The position numbers and the translations under genes were made by a program. Shown here one piece after another: positions 1-10,564 of a stretch of 64,000 nt of DNA; position 1 is the first letter of the stretch, and every line of letters begins with the position of its first letter. This DNA is from Daucus carota subsp. sativus (taxonomy: Eukaryota > Streptophyta > Magnoliopsida > Apiales > Apiaceae). Where the stretch lies: the NCBI RefSeq assembly GCF_001625215.2, contig NC_030382.2, positions 22,338,327 through 22,402,326 of the forward strand, read 5' to 3'. Under the pieces are notes generated by a model. It was not told the DNA's origin. It did no database searches and was given only the letters and a program-made list of their open reading frames with translations.

Positions 1-1056
1 CAAATCAGACATCGTATGCTATCTCCACACTCTGTATATAATGTCATTGCCCAATACATAAGCAATGACATCCCAAGGTGTGCCTCTTCTTAAATCTCCG
101 AAAATCCAAAACCCTAGCTATCTCCTTGAGAAAAACGTCTGCCTCTCTCAAACTCTAGGATGAATTCGTTTTGGTGTGTCTTCCAGCTTTAGGAAAACGA
201 GAATATATATAGGCTACAGTAGGGATCATGGACCATTAGGTCAGGCCTTCCAATGACATTCCGGGCCAGACCCAATGTCATTAAATATTAATTCAATCCA
301 CTAAAGAATTAATATTTGCACTACCTTTCCTAATTCCGTAAATTAATTATTTAATTCGGCTCCCATATTAATTTCTTATAAATTCCCCATGTTTAAGATA
401 TCGCATGTCCATTAATTAAATTAATTTCTGACAATTAATTTATTCAATATCCTTTATCCTTGATCATCCACTCAGCCTTATAATTATGCATGAACAAATC
501 TGCCTGCAGGACAAAAGCATAATTATCTTTATGAGCTTTCAAGAGGACGTCATCACCCGAATATATTTTTCGGACAAGGTTTCCTTTTATAGTCAACATC
601 CCACTCTGTATATAATGTCATTGCCCAATATATAAATTCGTAATTTAAAATAAATCACTTAACTTATGAGTCAAGGCATGTGCATTAAATACACGGATTT
701 AGAACCTAAGCAATAATAACATTGTAGAATCTTAGTTCTTTATTGTCAGAATTAAATAAACAATTATTCTACTATTTTGATCCGTTCAATATACACAAAG
801 TATATAACTATTATTCAATAGTCAAGATAAACTATTTCCAAATAATACTTCAGTCGTTCCAATGGTTTGTGTAACACCATTTAGACTGTGAACTTTTATT
901 ATATTATATAAGGAGTCTGACAATCTAATCTTTTGCTATCCCATTTGATACTAAATTGTCTACAATATATAATATTCAGACAATGTGAAAACATGCATTC
1001 AAGATTCTCAAATAATTGTTATATATTTCAAACGAATATTTCAGTATAACCCTAAC
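1..1056 (-). mobile_element. Copia-type LTR, partial (runs off the left edge)
   Basis: On the minus strand the block begins TGTTAGGGTTATACTG at 1056 and runs leftwards out of the window. This TGTTA start matches the ends of many plant copia LTRs. It has no coding potential, is rich in ATTAATTTA-like tracts, and repeats a roughly 35-bp sequence (CACTCTGTATATAATGTC...) at about 26-62 and 602-640. The base to the right of 1056 is not a polypurine tract, so this is a 5' LTR or a solo LTR rather than a 3' LTR. The family name is inferred from general appearance only. Confidence 0.5.
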
Positions 1057-2848
1057 AGTCAGGAGTTGCAAAGAATAATGCACATACACAATCTAACAAA
1101 ATACAACAATCTGGAGAATAAGATTTTATAGACAAGTGCTAAAGTTGAATTTATTGTCATGAACTATCTACCTTGTCTTGGGCATCTTCAAAAGCATGAA
1201 AAAGTTGAAATTATACTAATCGCGTTGTCAAAATTTCATCCTCTTCTTTAAATTTTCTACACTAGATTGTGCTTTGAGTTCCTAGTGATGCCGGGACTCG
1301 ATATTGCTGTGCAATATTCTAGTACTTTACATGCGGGGACCAAAGTTCTTTTTCAATATTCTTCAAAATTCACAGAGGCACCATCAGGCCGTACAGAAAC
1401 TGGTATTGTCATGAGATGGCTCTTATAAGTGGGGGATTCCCGTTTTGAGCGGAACTTCGAATAAGTTGGCAATCAAGAGTGTCATGGCACATAAATATTT
1501 GCAATCTCTTGACAATATCTGTTGGAGAAGTTTCTCTTCCCAAACCCTCCAAACCTAGCCAGCTTGCTTTGTTAACAGTAAAATTACATAGACAAGTTTA
1601 TCGAACAACCTTGATCAAATACAATTATAGGTGCTCATCATCATTCAGTAGAATGAACTTGTAATTAATAACGAGATTTAACCTTGAACAAAAAATACCT
1701 TTAAAAAACAATCCGATTTAAAACAACGAAAATAACGACCGAAATTATATATATTCGGCTCATCAACTCGCCGCGCAGTGCACTAATCTGTTGAAAATTT
1801 TACTTTCTTAATATATATATCGAAGGCGGTCAATATATATCCGATGACCTTTCATGTTGTTGATCGTGATGGTGAAGAATATGTTCAGAGAAACAAACAA
1901 AAAATAATGCTGTTTGAGTGGATAGGCTACTTTTCCCTTTGCATTATACTGCAAGAAATGCTTATCCAAGATGATCTTCTGTTCCAGGAGGGCTCCACAG
2001 GATTTCTCAGTCTAAATAATTATAAATCAACTTCACGGGTTCCACAAAGTTTCTCAGTTTAATTAATTATAAAAGTTAAATTAATTATATATCAACTTAA
2101 TTAACATCATATCTTGAGGTTACTTGAATTAATTTTAATTTAAAAGAAGTACTTAATAGTTATTATTGAAAAGGTACATGTATATATAAGTGAAAAATAA
2201 GTTTTATTGTTATATATAAAATGTACTGATATAATAACAAATGTTATTAATTACATATAAAATGAATATATAATCTTTTATATCATTAAATAACAAAAAT
2301 AAAATAAATTATCAAAATAATTTAGAATTTTCAACTTTGTAGATATTCATGTATAAGTTAACACGTATAATCTCTCACACAAACAGTATGAATATCCTCA
2401 TTTTGACTTATCAATTAGAAATGAGATTTTTTAAATCTTAAGGAGTAATCGATATTGGCTATTGGCCATTTATTTTAGCCTAAAAATGGATGTACGTTTT
2501 ATTCAAAACAAAATTACAAAATAAATAAATTTAGTCATATAAATTATTAAAAATACATGAATATAAAAGTTCAAACTCATCCTCCTCAATTAATTTTAAT
2601 TAAGTTTTCAGAATTTGATGAAAATGAAAAATCTGTACAATTAATATTTGAGTCAATAGTCAGTTAAATTGATTACAAATGTCAAATTTTTCTGCTGTTT
2701 AATTTTTAAATTGTCATTAGAACGATCATAATATCCCCATACGGAACATTAAGCTAGCGAAGTCATTGTTAAGCAATCATCAAAAGTTAGATCAGAGTAC
2801 GTACCAATCAAGCAGTCTCTCTAGATTACTCTCTCATCAATATCTATA
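1057..2848. other. AT-rich intergenic stretch, no gene seen
   Basis: Short open frames occur here (for example 1479-1664 and 1844-2062), but they have no recognisable domain, no coding-like composition and no splice context. The sequence is AT-rich spacer with many ATTAATTA-type runs. I see nothing else that I can support. Confidence 0.5.
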
Positions 2849-2850
2849 TA

Positions 2851-3153
2851 CTCCCTCCGTCCCACCAGATTCTTTACAGTTTCCTTTTTGGGATGTCCCA
2901 TCCAATTCTTTACATTCCAAAACTTACCAAAAATAGTCAATGGGTCCCACCACTTCCCAACTTTTCTTCCCTTTTCACACTACTTTTACTCCCTTTTCAC
3001 ACTACTTTTACTCCACTATCTCTCTTTTATTCATTAAAAATTGACGGGTCCCACCACTTCATCCACTTTTCTTCTTCTTTTCCACTACTTTATACATATT
3101 TCTTAACCTCCGTGCCCAAACCAAACGTAAAGAATTGGCTGGGACGGAGGGAG
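2851..3153. mobile_element. Stowaway-type MITE (Tc1/mariner), 303 bp
   Basis: The element starts CTCCCTCCGTCCCA and ends with the inverted complement (TGGGACGGAGGGAG). It is flanked by TA at 2849-2850 and 3154-3155, the target duplication expected of Tc1/mariner MITEs. The interior carries the GGGTCCCACCACTT-type boxes common in this family. Its length equals that of the element at 16372-16674. It lies about 120 bp upstream of the glutaredoxin gene. Confidence 0.93.
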
Positions 3154-3160
3154 TATATAA
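3154..3160 (+). promoter_or_regulatory. Candidate TATA box of the glutaredoxin gene
   Basis: TATATAA lies at the right border of the Stowaway element, 114 bp upstream of the preferred ATG at 3274. A second candidate, TATAAAA near 3235, is so close to the coding start that it would leave almost no leader if used. The choice between the two is inference. Confidence 0.4.
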
Positions 3161-3273
3161 TTAACTTGCATGGCTAGCTAGACAAGATGTAAGCTAACCA
3201 CTCTCATCTAAAGCCTCATAAACATTAATCATCTTATAAAACATATAAATAACCATCAGCCTGCATGTGTGCA

Positions 3274-3582
3274 ATGGAAACGGTGAAGAGATTAGGGTTC
3301 GAAGATCCTGTAGTGATCTTCAGTAAAAGTTCCTGCTGCATCAGCTACACCATCAAGACGCTGATCAGCAGTTTCGGGGCGAATCCCACGATTTACGAGC
3401 TCGACGAGGTTGCGAATGGGGAAGAACTGGAGAAGGGGCTTTCGGAACTAGGCCGAAAGCCCCTGGTGCCAACCGTGTTCATCGGAAAGCAGCTGATTGG
3501 CGGCTCCAATGAGGTAATGAGTCTGAACGTGAAGGGCAAGCTTAAACCGATGCTCATTGAAGCTAAAGCTATTTGGGTTTAG
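3274..3582 (+). CDS. CC-type (class III) glutaredoxin, monothiol-like
   Basis: Intronless gene for a 102-residue thioredoxin-fold protein of the plant-specific CC-type (ROXY) glutaredoxin class. The active site reads SSCCIS near residue 23, with serine at the last position of the CCxS/C motif. The glutathione-site segment VPTVFIGKQLIGG follows, and then the C-terminal AIWV. Length and order match family members such as Arabidopsis GRXS proteins. An in-frame ATG lies 9 bp upstream at 3265 (adding M-C-A). I prefer 3274 because family proteins usually begin with a MExV-like start. Proteins of this class commonly bind TGA transcription factors and act in development, nitrate or stress signalling. 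The C-terminal ALWL motif used to recruit TOPLESS is absent here (it ends AIWV). No lesions are seen. Confidence 0.93.
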   Translation: METVKRLGFEDPVVIFSKSSCCISYTIKTLISSFGANPTIYELDEVANGEELEKGLSELGRKPLVPTVFIGKQLIGGSNEVMSLNVKGKLKPMLIEAKAIWV

Positions 3583-3839
3583 TATCAGATAACTTAAAAT
3601 ATATGAACAAACGTGATTTAGCTACTAATTACTTTGTTTACCAAGAGATAATGGCTGCAGCACTAGCTAGTCAATGAAATATACGTACATGTAGTCTTGT
3701 TGATAAATATGATATTATAAATAAGCAATGTCAAACTGCGGAGAGAGACGTTTTAAAGCAGTTTGAACGGTGTCGGCTTTTAATTAGTTGCAAAGACGAG
3801 AAAAGACTATAATATTCTACCATATTGTATTATTGTTAA

Positions 3840-4598
3840 AGCCTGCGATTGCAATTTGCAATTACTTTAATAATGTTATCTTTTGTAAGGAAATTAAATT
3901 GTCCGAAAGAATTCTTTCGAAAATGGAAAGGTTATATATATATATTCGTGAGAACTATTTTTCATTGACCACCTCAGGATGATTGTGTTGGGAGAAACGT
4001 TCATTGACGAATGAATGTATAGTCGAACCCCTTGTAATGAGTTTTTCATTAAAGTTTTCATGAAAATAAAGCAAATTAAGGATTTGCTTGTCAGCTTGTG
4101 CAGAGATGTTAACCAAGTACGAATTTAGCCGAAGCCCTTGTTGGTAGTACATATCTAAAATGACACTCCTGTCCATCAATTATCAAATTTTCACACGATT
4201 ATATAGTCAGGAGGTTCCTACATTTATATTTCGTATATAAATTAATTTTGGATTGACTATGTTCTGCCGTATTGAATTTTGTGTAAGCCTGCGACTGCCA
4301 GTACTTTAATAATGTTTATCTTTTGATAGGAAATTAAATTGTCCGAAATAAATCTTTCCAAAATGGATAGAATATATATTCGTGAGAACTACTTGTCATT
4401 GGCCACTTGGTAGAAACGTTCATTGATGTATGATGTATGAATGTGTATAGTCGAACCCCTTGTGCTAAGTTCCACATCAAAGTTTTGACGAAAGTACAGC
4501 AAATTAAGGATTTGGTTTTATAATCAAGTTTAAGATATGAATCTAGCATGTTTTAAAATGACACTCTTGTCCATCAATTATCAAACTTTTCTAGGATT
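3840..4598. repeat. Diverged direct duplication, two copies about 445 bp apart
   Basis: Copy one (3840-4187) and copy two (4285-4598) share AAGCCTGCGA, GGAAATTAAATTGTCCGAAA, TATATATTCGTGAGAACTA, a GAAACGTTCATTGA block, TAGTCGAACCCCTTGT and TCCATCAATTATCAAA, in the same order. Small indels separate them. No coding capacity is evident. Confidence 0.8.
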
Positions 4599-4784
4599 AT
4601 TAAAAAAAAATTAAATCTCAACGGATTTTTTCAAAATTACATTTGCGTTTGTATGGTTGTTTACATTTGCCTTTTATTTATGATTGTTAGTAGTTGCAGA
4701 TACAGTTGCAAATTTAGTTTTATGGTTATCAGTAATTGCACATACAATTGCAAATACAACTTCCGTATTGTTACAATTTTTTCC

Positions 4785-4882
4785 GGAATTAAGATAGTTA
4801 TTTTACAATATATTTTAATTAAATATTTTTTGCGGAATTAAGATAGTTATTTTACAATATATTTTAATTAAATATTTTTTGG
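4785..4882. repeat. 49-bp tandem duplication
   Basis: Two adjacent near-identical units beginning GGAATTAAGATAGTTATTTT, with a period of 49 bp. This looks like a recent slippage or unequal exchange product. Confidence 0.8.
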
Positions 4883-5229
4883 AAGATAATATTTTTACAA
4901 TATATTTTAGAATATTAATATATTTTTTGTAAAAATTCTTTTAGGCTTGATGTCCATGAAAAAACCGTATATTTTAACGTGTCAACGTCTTCAATATTCA
5001 TTAATTCATAACGCCAAATTGAGCTTGTTTTTTTGTGCTTAAAAATAAAGGCCGAGAAAACTAACGCAAAAGTTGTGGAGAGGTTTTACTTATTAACTTG
5101 TACATTACCACAAATACAGGTAGATAAACGAAACTCGGCTCCTCAGCTTACACGACCTAAGTAAACACATAAAATTACACTTAATACACACTAAAGAGAC
5201 TCTCGTTCATGAAGCTCATATATAGTAAT

Positions 5230-6284
5230 TCACGGAAAGGCCACGCCTTCCCTCCGTTTAATATCAGTAGTCTCGACGTCGATCTTGAATCCTTTCCCGT
5301 GCTGCTTCCAGTAGTCCGCTTGCGGATTGAGCCACTCCGGCTCGGGGAGCTCCACCCTCGAAGTCTTGAGAGCGTCGCTTGACACGTTGTACTTGTCATC
5401 CCTCTTCTTTAAAAGCTCGGCCTTCACCATCCCTAAGTTCACCGCTTGCGGCGACATCATCAGTGCTGGTGCCCCCATCGGTAGCCTATCACCTGCAGAT
5501 GATTAAGCACTCGGATGTTGAAAATGAGTCTTCTTCGAAAACTTGGAATCCAAATACCGAATGAAATATTTCGGACAAAGCCTATTAAGCCGATTTTGGA
5601 TATTAATATGTCATGTTTAAATAGATATACAAGCAAAACTAATACCTCTATCGGTTTGCCATGTACACCAAAACTTGCCATAGGTCTTGGTAAGATTTTC
5701 TAGTTCGGGTTTCATCAACAATTCCGGAACTCGAGGATTCATCCACAGGCCTGACTTGATCTGTACACAATATACATATCATGCTTCAATTATAATCTTT
5801 TTATCAAAACAAGTATAAACTTCATAATTAAGCAAACAAAAAAACCTCATAGGCATGTGTGTGCCAGAGCTTCTGCTCATCCGGAGGCAGATTCTCAAAG
5901 ATCTTATCCGATACTATATACTCCACGCCTGAAATAAAGCAAACACATTAATCACACAAATAAATTAAATTCGTATTTGATGATAACAATATTAACAACT
6001 ACTTAACCGATGAGACGGCCATGAGAGTCATCGGAATCATAGACAGCACACTGAAGAAAGTCCTCGTTGAGTCGAGTCACATAGTGATGAGTCTCGATCT
6101 GGCGACTCATATCATCACTATACAAAGCAAAAGTACAAACATGCTGGCTCATTTCCTTGATGGGCTTCAAAGACTGCATCATCTGTGCACCTTTGTCGAG
6201 CATGTGTTGCTCCATCGACATCGGCACTCCCGGCGGTATCTGCTCTTCTCCCGTGCCGGTGCCGATCATTGCTTCCATCTCCAT
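5230..6284 (-). CDS. Oil body-associated protein (OBAP, DUF1264 family)
   Basis: Four exons on the minus strand, 6284-6008, 5928-5846, 5760-5646 and 5492-5230, join in frame with GT-AG introns to give 245 residues. Family hallmarks occur in order: a variable N-terminus, [110 protein letters not shown] and [18 protein letters not shown]. The start is the first ATG after an in-frame TAG. OBAPs associate with seed lipid droplets and help form normal oil bodies; they have no known catalytic site. Sequence and length are closest in my memory to OBAP1/OBAP2-type proteins, but I cannot separate the subgroups. No lesion is seen, so it is probably functional. The promoter just upstream fits seed expression. 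Confidence 0.95.
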
Positions 6285-6400
6285 CTCCTGATCAAAATAT
6301 GGCTAAGTGTGATAATTTTTTATCTGTTTTTCGTTTTGTTTTGTTTTGAGGAGGTATGGATGGTAAGATATATGGATGCTTTTATTTGATTAGAAATGTA

Positions 6401-6487
6401 CACGTGGAGAGCTTGGGATACACGTGTAACTTGGCATGCATGAAACGATGACACGTATGGTTATAACTTCTGGTATCAAAACACGTG
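6401..6487 (-). promoter_or_regulatory. Seed/ABA-type promoter cluster of the OBAP gene
   Basis: Within 117-203 bp upstream of the OBAP start codon are three perfect palindromic G-boxes, CACGTG at 6401-6406, 6421-6426 and 6482-6487, each inside ACACGTG-like ABRE context. There is an ACACGTA variant at 6451-6457 and a perfect RY element CATGCATG at 6435-6442. A TATATCT sequence near 6370 on the minus strand sits between this cluster and the start codon as a possible TATA box. ABRE plus RY is the known binding combination for ABI5-type bZIP and ABI3/FUS3/LEC2 B3 factors in maturing seeds. Confidence 0.75.
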
Positions 6488-6559
6488 TAAGTGCCGCATG
6501 TTGTGAGTTGTGACCAGCGTGACAAAAAATGCATTATGTTGTTCTTTTATTTTTATATA

Positions 6560-6589
6560 CTAGCCTATAACCCTGCGAAGCACGGGTGA
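6560..6589 (-). mobile_element. Helitron-like 3' terminus (hairpin plus CTAG)
   Basis: On the minus strand a short hairpin (CCCGTGCTTCGCAGGG, one mismatch in the stem) is followed 7 bases later by CTAG and then T. This is the canonical 3' end of Helitrons, which insert between A and T. The matching 5' end may be the one at 16781, or it may be lost. No Rep/helicase coding sequence is in the window, so any element here is non-autonomous. Confidence 0.5.
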
Positions 6590-6982
6590 TCATATTTTTT
6601 TAATTCTATTATTTATAAGCTTAATATCATTTTATTAGTGTTTTATTATTAATAAAATAAAATTGTATTAAATTTAATTAACCGATTGGTTATATTCATC
6701 TATATTATAAATTATTAGTACGAACCGTCAATATTTTTATTTTCCAGCATAGGTAGGGCTAAAGTGTCGATGTGTTAGAGAAATAAATTTTGCATTAGTT
6801 GTCTATGGTGACTGTATTTTTATGGTACAACATTTTTGTACCATATCTTGTGTCATACGGGACTGATAGATCAGGTTTAGTGCCGAAGCTTTTATCAAAG
6901 CAATACGGGGTGCAATAAGTGGACTGCTTAGTGTTTTAACGTGAAAGGATCGGCCGGAAATTAGTGAATAAACCAACAGATC

Positions 6983-7182
6983 AAAGTCAATGAGTCTCAC
7001 CACTTCTCCACTTTTCTTTCCTTTTCACATTACTTTTACTCCACTATCCATTTTTTATATATTAAAAAATCAATGGGTCCCACCACTTCACCCATTTTTC
7101 ATTTTATTTTCAACTACTTTATACTTATTTCGTAACCTCCGTGCCCAATCCATTTGATAAGAAATGAGAGGACGGAAGGAGT
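6983..7182. mobile_element. 5'-truncated Stowaway MITE
   Basis: The block matches the interior of the 2851-3153 element (GTCAATGRGTCYCACCACTT, then CACATTACTTTTACTCCACTATC, then CCTCCGTGCCCAA) and ends in GAGAGGACGGAAGGAGTA, a decayed right terminus. The left about 80 bp are missing, so there is no left inverted repeat. Confidence 0.75.
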
Positions 7183-7189
7183 ACTGTAT

Positions 7190-8888
7190 ATGACATGACA
7201 TGAGGAACTAAAAGATGCACAAAAGTGTGAGCGATCAAGAATCCGGCACTCACCTGTTTCAGCACTCTCCCTCCTCACTTCAAAAAAAAAAAATCACGTT
7301 AATGGAAAAGTATCCGTCAATTTATATAATTATTAATATTTAGATGACGTTCATTATAAATAACAGCTAATCAAACTCAATAACAAGTGCAAGATCTGAG
7401 TCGTTTACTCAATATTTTCAAATACAAACTCTTCAACAAAATGCGAAATTAAGTTTTGATTCGAGATTCAATTCGTCGGAACTTGGGGAGTACGGTGACC
7501 AGAGGATGTTTCTATATGATTATTGATGTTAGAACATGTTTTTCTTTAATCTTTTATTATTTGATGAATGTTTGTTGTGTGTATTTACATCACAATTGAG
7601 GTATGTTATCTTAAACTTTTGAAGATTTACCAATTGTATTGATTTTGCTGGGTTATGTGTTTACAAGTGTTAGATGTAGACGTGAATATTGATAGTATTA
7701 AACTCATTTATCTGCTGCTACTTGTTATTTTTTCAATCATTGTTTGATTTGATTAATTTATGATTGGTTTTGTAATCACTTGTTTGTTTCTTTTTTATCA
7801 AATTTGTCCAATAAAATGAATGAATATTTTTTTAGTCAAATGTTGATTCATTGGGATAGCTCGTGCGTGTTTCTTAAGTCTAACTTGAATTATTTTTATT
7901 CATTTGTAGTTAATCAAAAGTTTCAAATTCTTAAGTTCTGTTTTGGAGATTAAATCGTCTTTATAATATATGAACAATTTATTTATTCAATTTTAATTGC
8001 TTTAATTAATTCACTAATTTTGTTTGACCATCTTTGTAATATATGAATATTTTATTTATTCATTTTTAATTGCTACATTTAAATTCATTAATTTTGTTTG
8101 ACTGTAATAAATTGATATTATGGTGAGATATTATATGTAGTAGTGATTGAATCCTCTAAATTGATTTGATTGATGTCATAAATATTTTTTTAAATGATTT
8201 AAATGTTAATTGTGCCTTGATTGAGGCGAATTGTACCATTCATGGGTGGCCATAATTGATGGCGTATATTTTGGCATATAAGAAGCAATCAAATATTTTT
8301 TAAATAGTTTAGTGTCTAACCAAAGATCCTTATTTGGTTAGACTTTATTTTATTTTTCAAACTTCAGAAATATAGACACGTACTTCTAAAAATACTTTAT
8401 TATTGGATATATTATCCTTTATAATTTTTATTTTTTATTTATATGATTTTGTATATGAACTTATGTTCTTTTTTCGTGTGTTTTTTGCAGGATCCTTGGA
8501 AGGTGTTAAAGGGGTATTTTCCTATCAGACATTAACGTATTATTATCTAAACGTCCCGAGATATCTTTGCATGTCTTTCGGTTAGATGATAATCTTTTTG
8601 AATGAATGAAATCCCTTGTAGCGGCTTATTGTATCTCGAGATACAACTCATCTACGAGTATGTAGTATGTAGACCCTGACAAAAAAAAAAGTCATACAAA
8701 GTTGACAGTATAAGATTAGTCCACATATTAAACTGGATAACTCTACTAAAAAACGTCTCTTACCAATAATAATAATATTAAGTGTCTAAATCACTTGCAT
8801 TATAAGTCTTACATAAAAATGAATTAAAAATAATTTATAAAAGCGATAAAAACCAGTAATATACAATTTTGATGAATCTCTAAGGATT
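7190..8888. other. AT-rich stretch with no supported gene
   Basis: Long T-rich and A-rich tracts; two copies of an ATATATGAANATTTTATTTATTC-like segment about 70 bp apart near 7975-8065. The open frame at 8403-8585 has no features of a gene. It may be interior of a Helitron ending at 6560. Confidence 0.4.
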
Positions 8889-8959
8889 AGCACACAGGAC
8901 ATGTAGCCGACCTTCTTCACGTCAGAGAAGTCCTGCTGAGTAACCAAACACCGAATGTT
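8889..8959 (-). pseudogene. Isolated exon-like gene fragment, unidentified
   Basis: A polypyrimidine-poor acceptor (TAGTAGCAG) at 8960 precedes an open minus-strand segment reading NIRCLVTQQDFSDVKKVGYM and a few more residues. The composition is protein-like against AT-rich surroundings. I do not recognise the parent gene. No donor or neighbouring exon is convincing, so I read it as a captured fragment. Confidence 0.35.
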
Positions 8960-10296
8960 CTGCTACTAAGCCTCCAACTATAACACTTAATACTGTACAC
9001 ACTGTCTAAAAAAGAGGATAAACAAACCATACCTTAATCAAGTGTGTATATCATGCATACATAGATAGAGAATATACTCAAGGTGAAGAAAAACAGTTCT
9101 ATCTAAGGTCTTCAAATGTAAGGCAGAGTTAGGACTTAGTAAGCCTCTTGATGTCCTTTTTCTCAAGTTTTTCCCTTGATAAGAATTAGCTTAGCAGGTT
9201 CGAAGAAATGAAAAGTTGCACTCTGGCAAAACTAAGCAGTAATATTATGTAAGCCAACTTAAAGGAATTTAGAATAGCATGGCATCACAAATTGAAAAAT
9301 ATAGTCCACAACTCCATGCAACTGATAGTCTTATAGTCATTCAACAATAATCGTGAAGATTCAGTTTTTGTCATTATTGTGAGATCATTATATGAGTCGG
9401 TTTTATGCCAGACAGGATGAAACCTCAAAAGGGGAGTTACACACCTTGCTCAAGCTATGCAATGTCTGATTCCCTCTGAAAAACATACCAACAATTTTTT
9501 TCGTAAGGGACAAAAATGATGCTCACAAATATAGTCATGTAAATAATTCACTTATGTCTTCCTATATATGCTCAAATATTAGTATAAGCAAAGAACTTGA
9601 CATGAAAAATAACATAAACGCCAAAATTTAAACCTAAAAAGAATTCACACTTCGTCAAAAAGTTTCTCTGTATCAAGCTTGTAGTCTGAACCCGTGCAAT
9701 GCACGGGTGGTTATAATATTTGTTATTTCATTGTATGTATTTTATATCTAGCTAATTTTATTATGAAATAAAATTCTGACATGGTTAAATAATTTTTTTA
9801 TTTAACAGCTGAATAAACTAATTGAATATAGATAGGCCCGTATTTCGGCCCAAGTACCGACCGCCCGACCAATTATTTTATAAATATGTCACCCGTATCC
9901 GATGGTAGCAATACACAAAAGAGAACGCTTGGCATAAATGAGTATAAGTGCAAAACTGAACCAAAATCACACTGGCTTATTATCTGTTAGTCGAGGTTCT
10001 TTCTCTTTTTCACTTTCCAAATGATTAGCACGAAAGCTTCTTGTTTAAACAGCTAATTGTACTCCTTTTCAGAATTTGAAATAAATTCTTAAAAGTTAGT
10101 TGTAAAAGTAGTAAACATGTTGAAATTCCATAGTAGTATATGATAGTGTACATAAGGAGATGTGTTGCCACGGTGACAACACATTTTTTGACATCTTTAG
10201 TGGACTTCTGGATATAGTTGTAAGAATTAATTCTAGAATTTGACACAGACATCCAAATTCCCAAAAAATCATAATGTAATTTAAACAATTACTTAC

Positions 10297-10372
10297 TTCT
10301 TTAAGAAGGCCAAGAAAGTCTACCCTTCCTCCAGCAAGTTTGTCTTGATTTAGATCATCCATGGTAGGTACT
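10297..10372 (-). pseudogene. Exon-like fragment of an unidentified gene
   Basis: Bounded by TTTATAG at the left acceptor side (10373 and above) and a strong GTAAGT donor at 10296. The open frame reads VPTMDDLNQDKLAGGRVDFL and then GLLKE. It follows the last VPS41 exon in the same direction, but it does not match the VPS41 sequence expected next (an RPEVRIVTW-like region). It therefore looks like a second source gene joined to the VPS41 piece, as happens in Helitrons. I do not know its parent. Confidence 0.45.
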
Positions 10373-10564
10373 CTATAAATAAGGACAACCTATTTTTTGC
10401 TTATGGTTGGCATATTGCAGAAATTTAAATACAGGCTATGTTTCATTTTAAGAAAAAATAGCAACACAGTCTGGTTCCCTAGCATGACAATGTGCTACCT
10501 TGGTATAATATTGAAAGAAGAATTTGTTGCCATTCAAGTTAAATCCAGACAGAAATATGAATAC

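Larger units (their letters stand above)
3583..5229. other. Intergenic spacer between the glutaredoxin and oil body genes
   Basis: No gene is supported. The stretch contains a diverged direct duplication of about 330 bp (3840-4187 and 4285-4598) and a 49-bp tandem pair at 4785-4882. The last part, up to 5229, is the presumed 3' flank of the minus-strand oil body gene. Confidence 0.5.

Noticed and set aside
2893..3177. 94-aa open frame on the plus strand
   Set aside because: It lies inside the Stowaway MITE; the translation is low-complexity sequence from the element.
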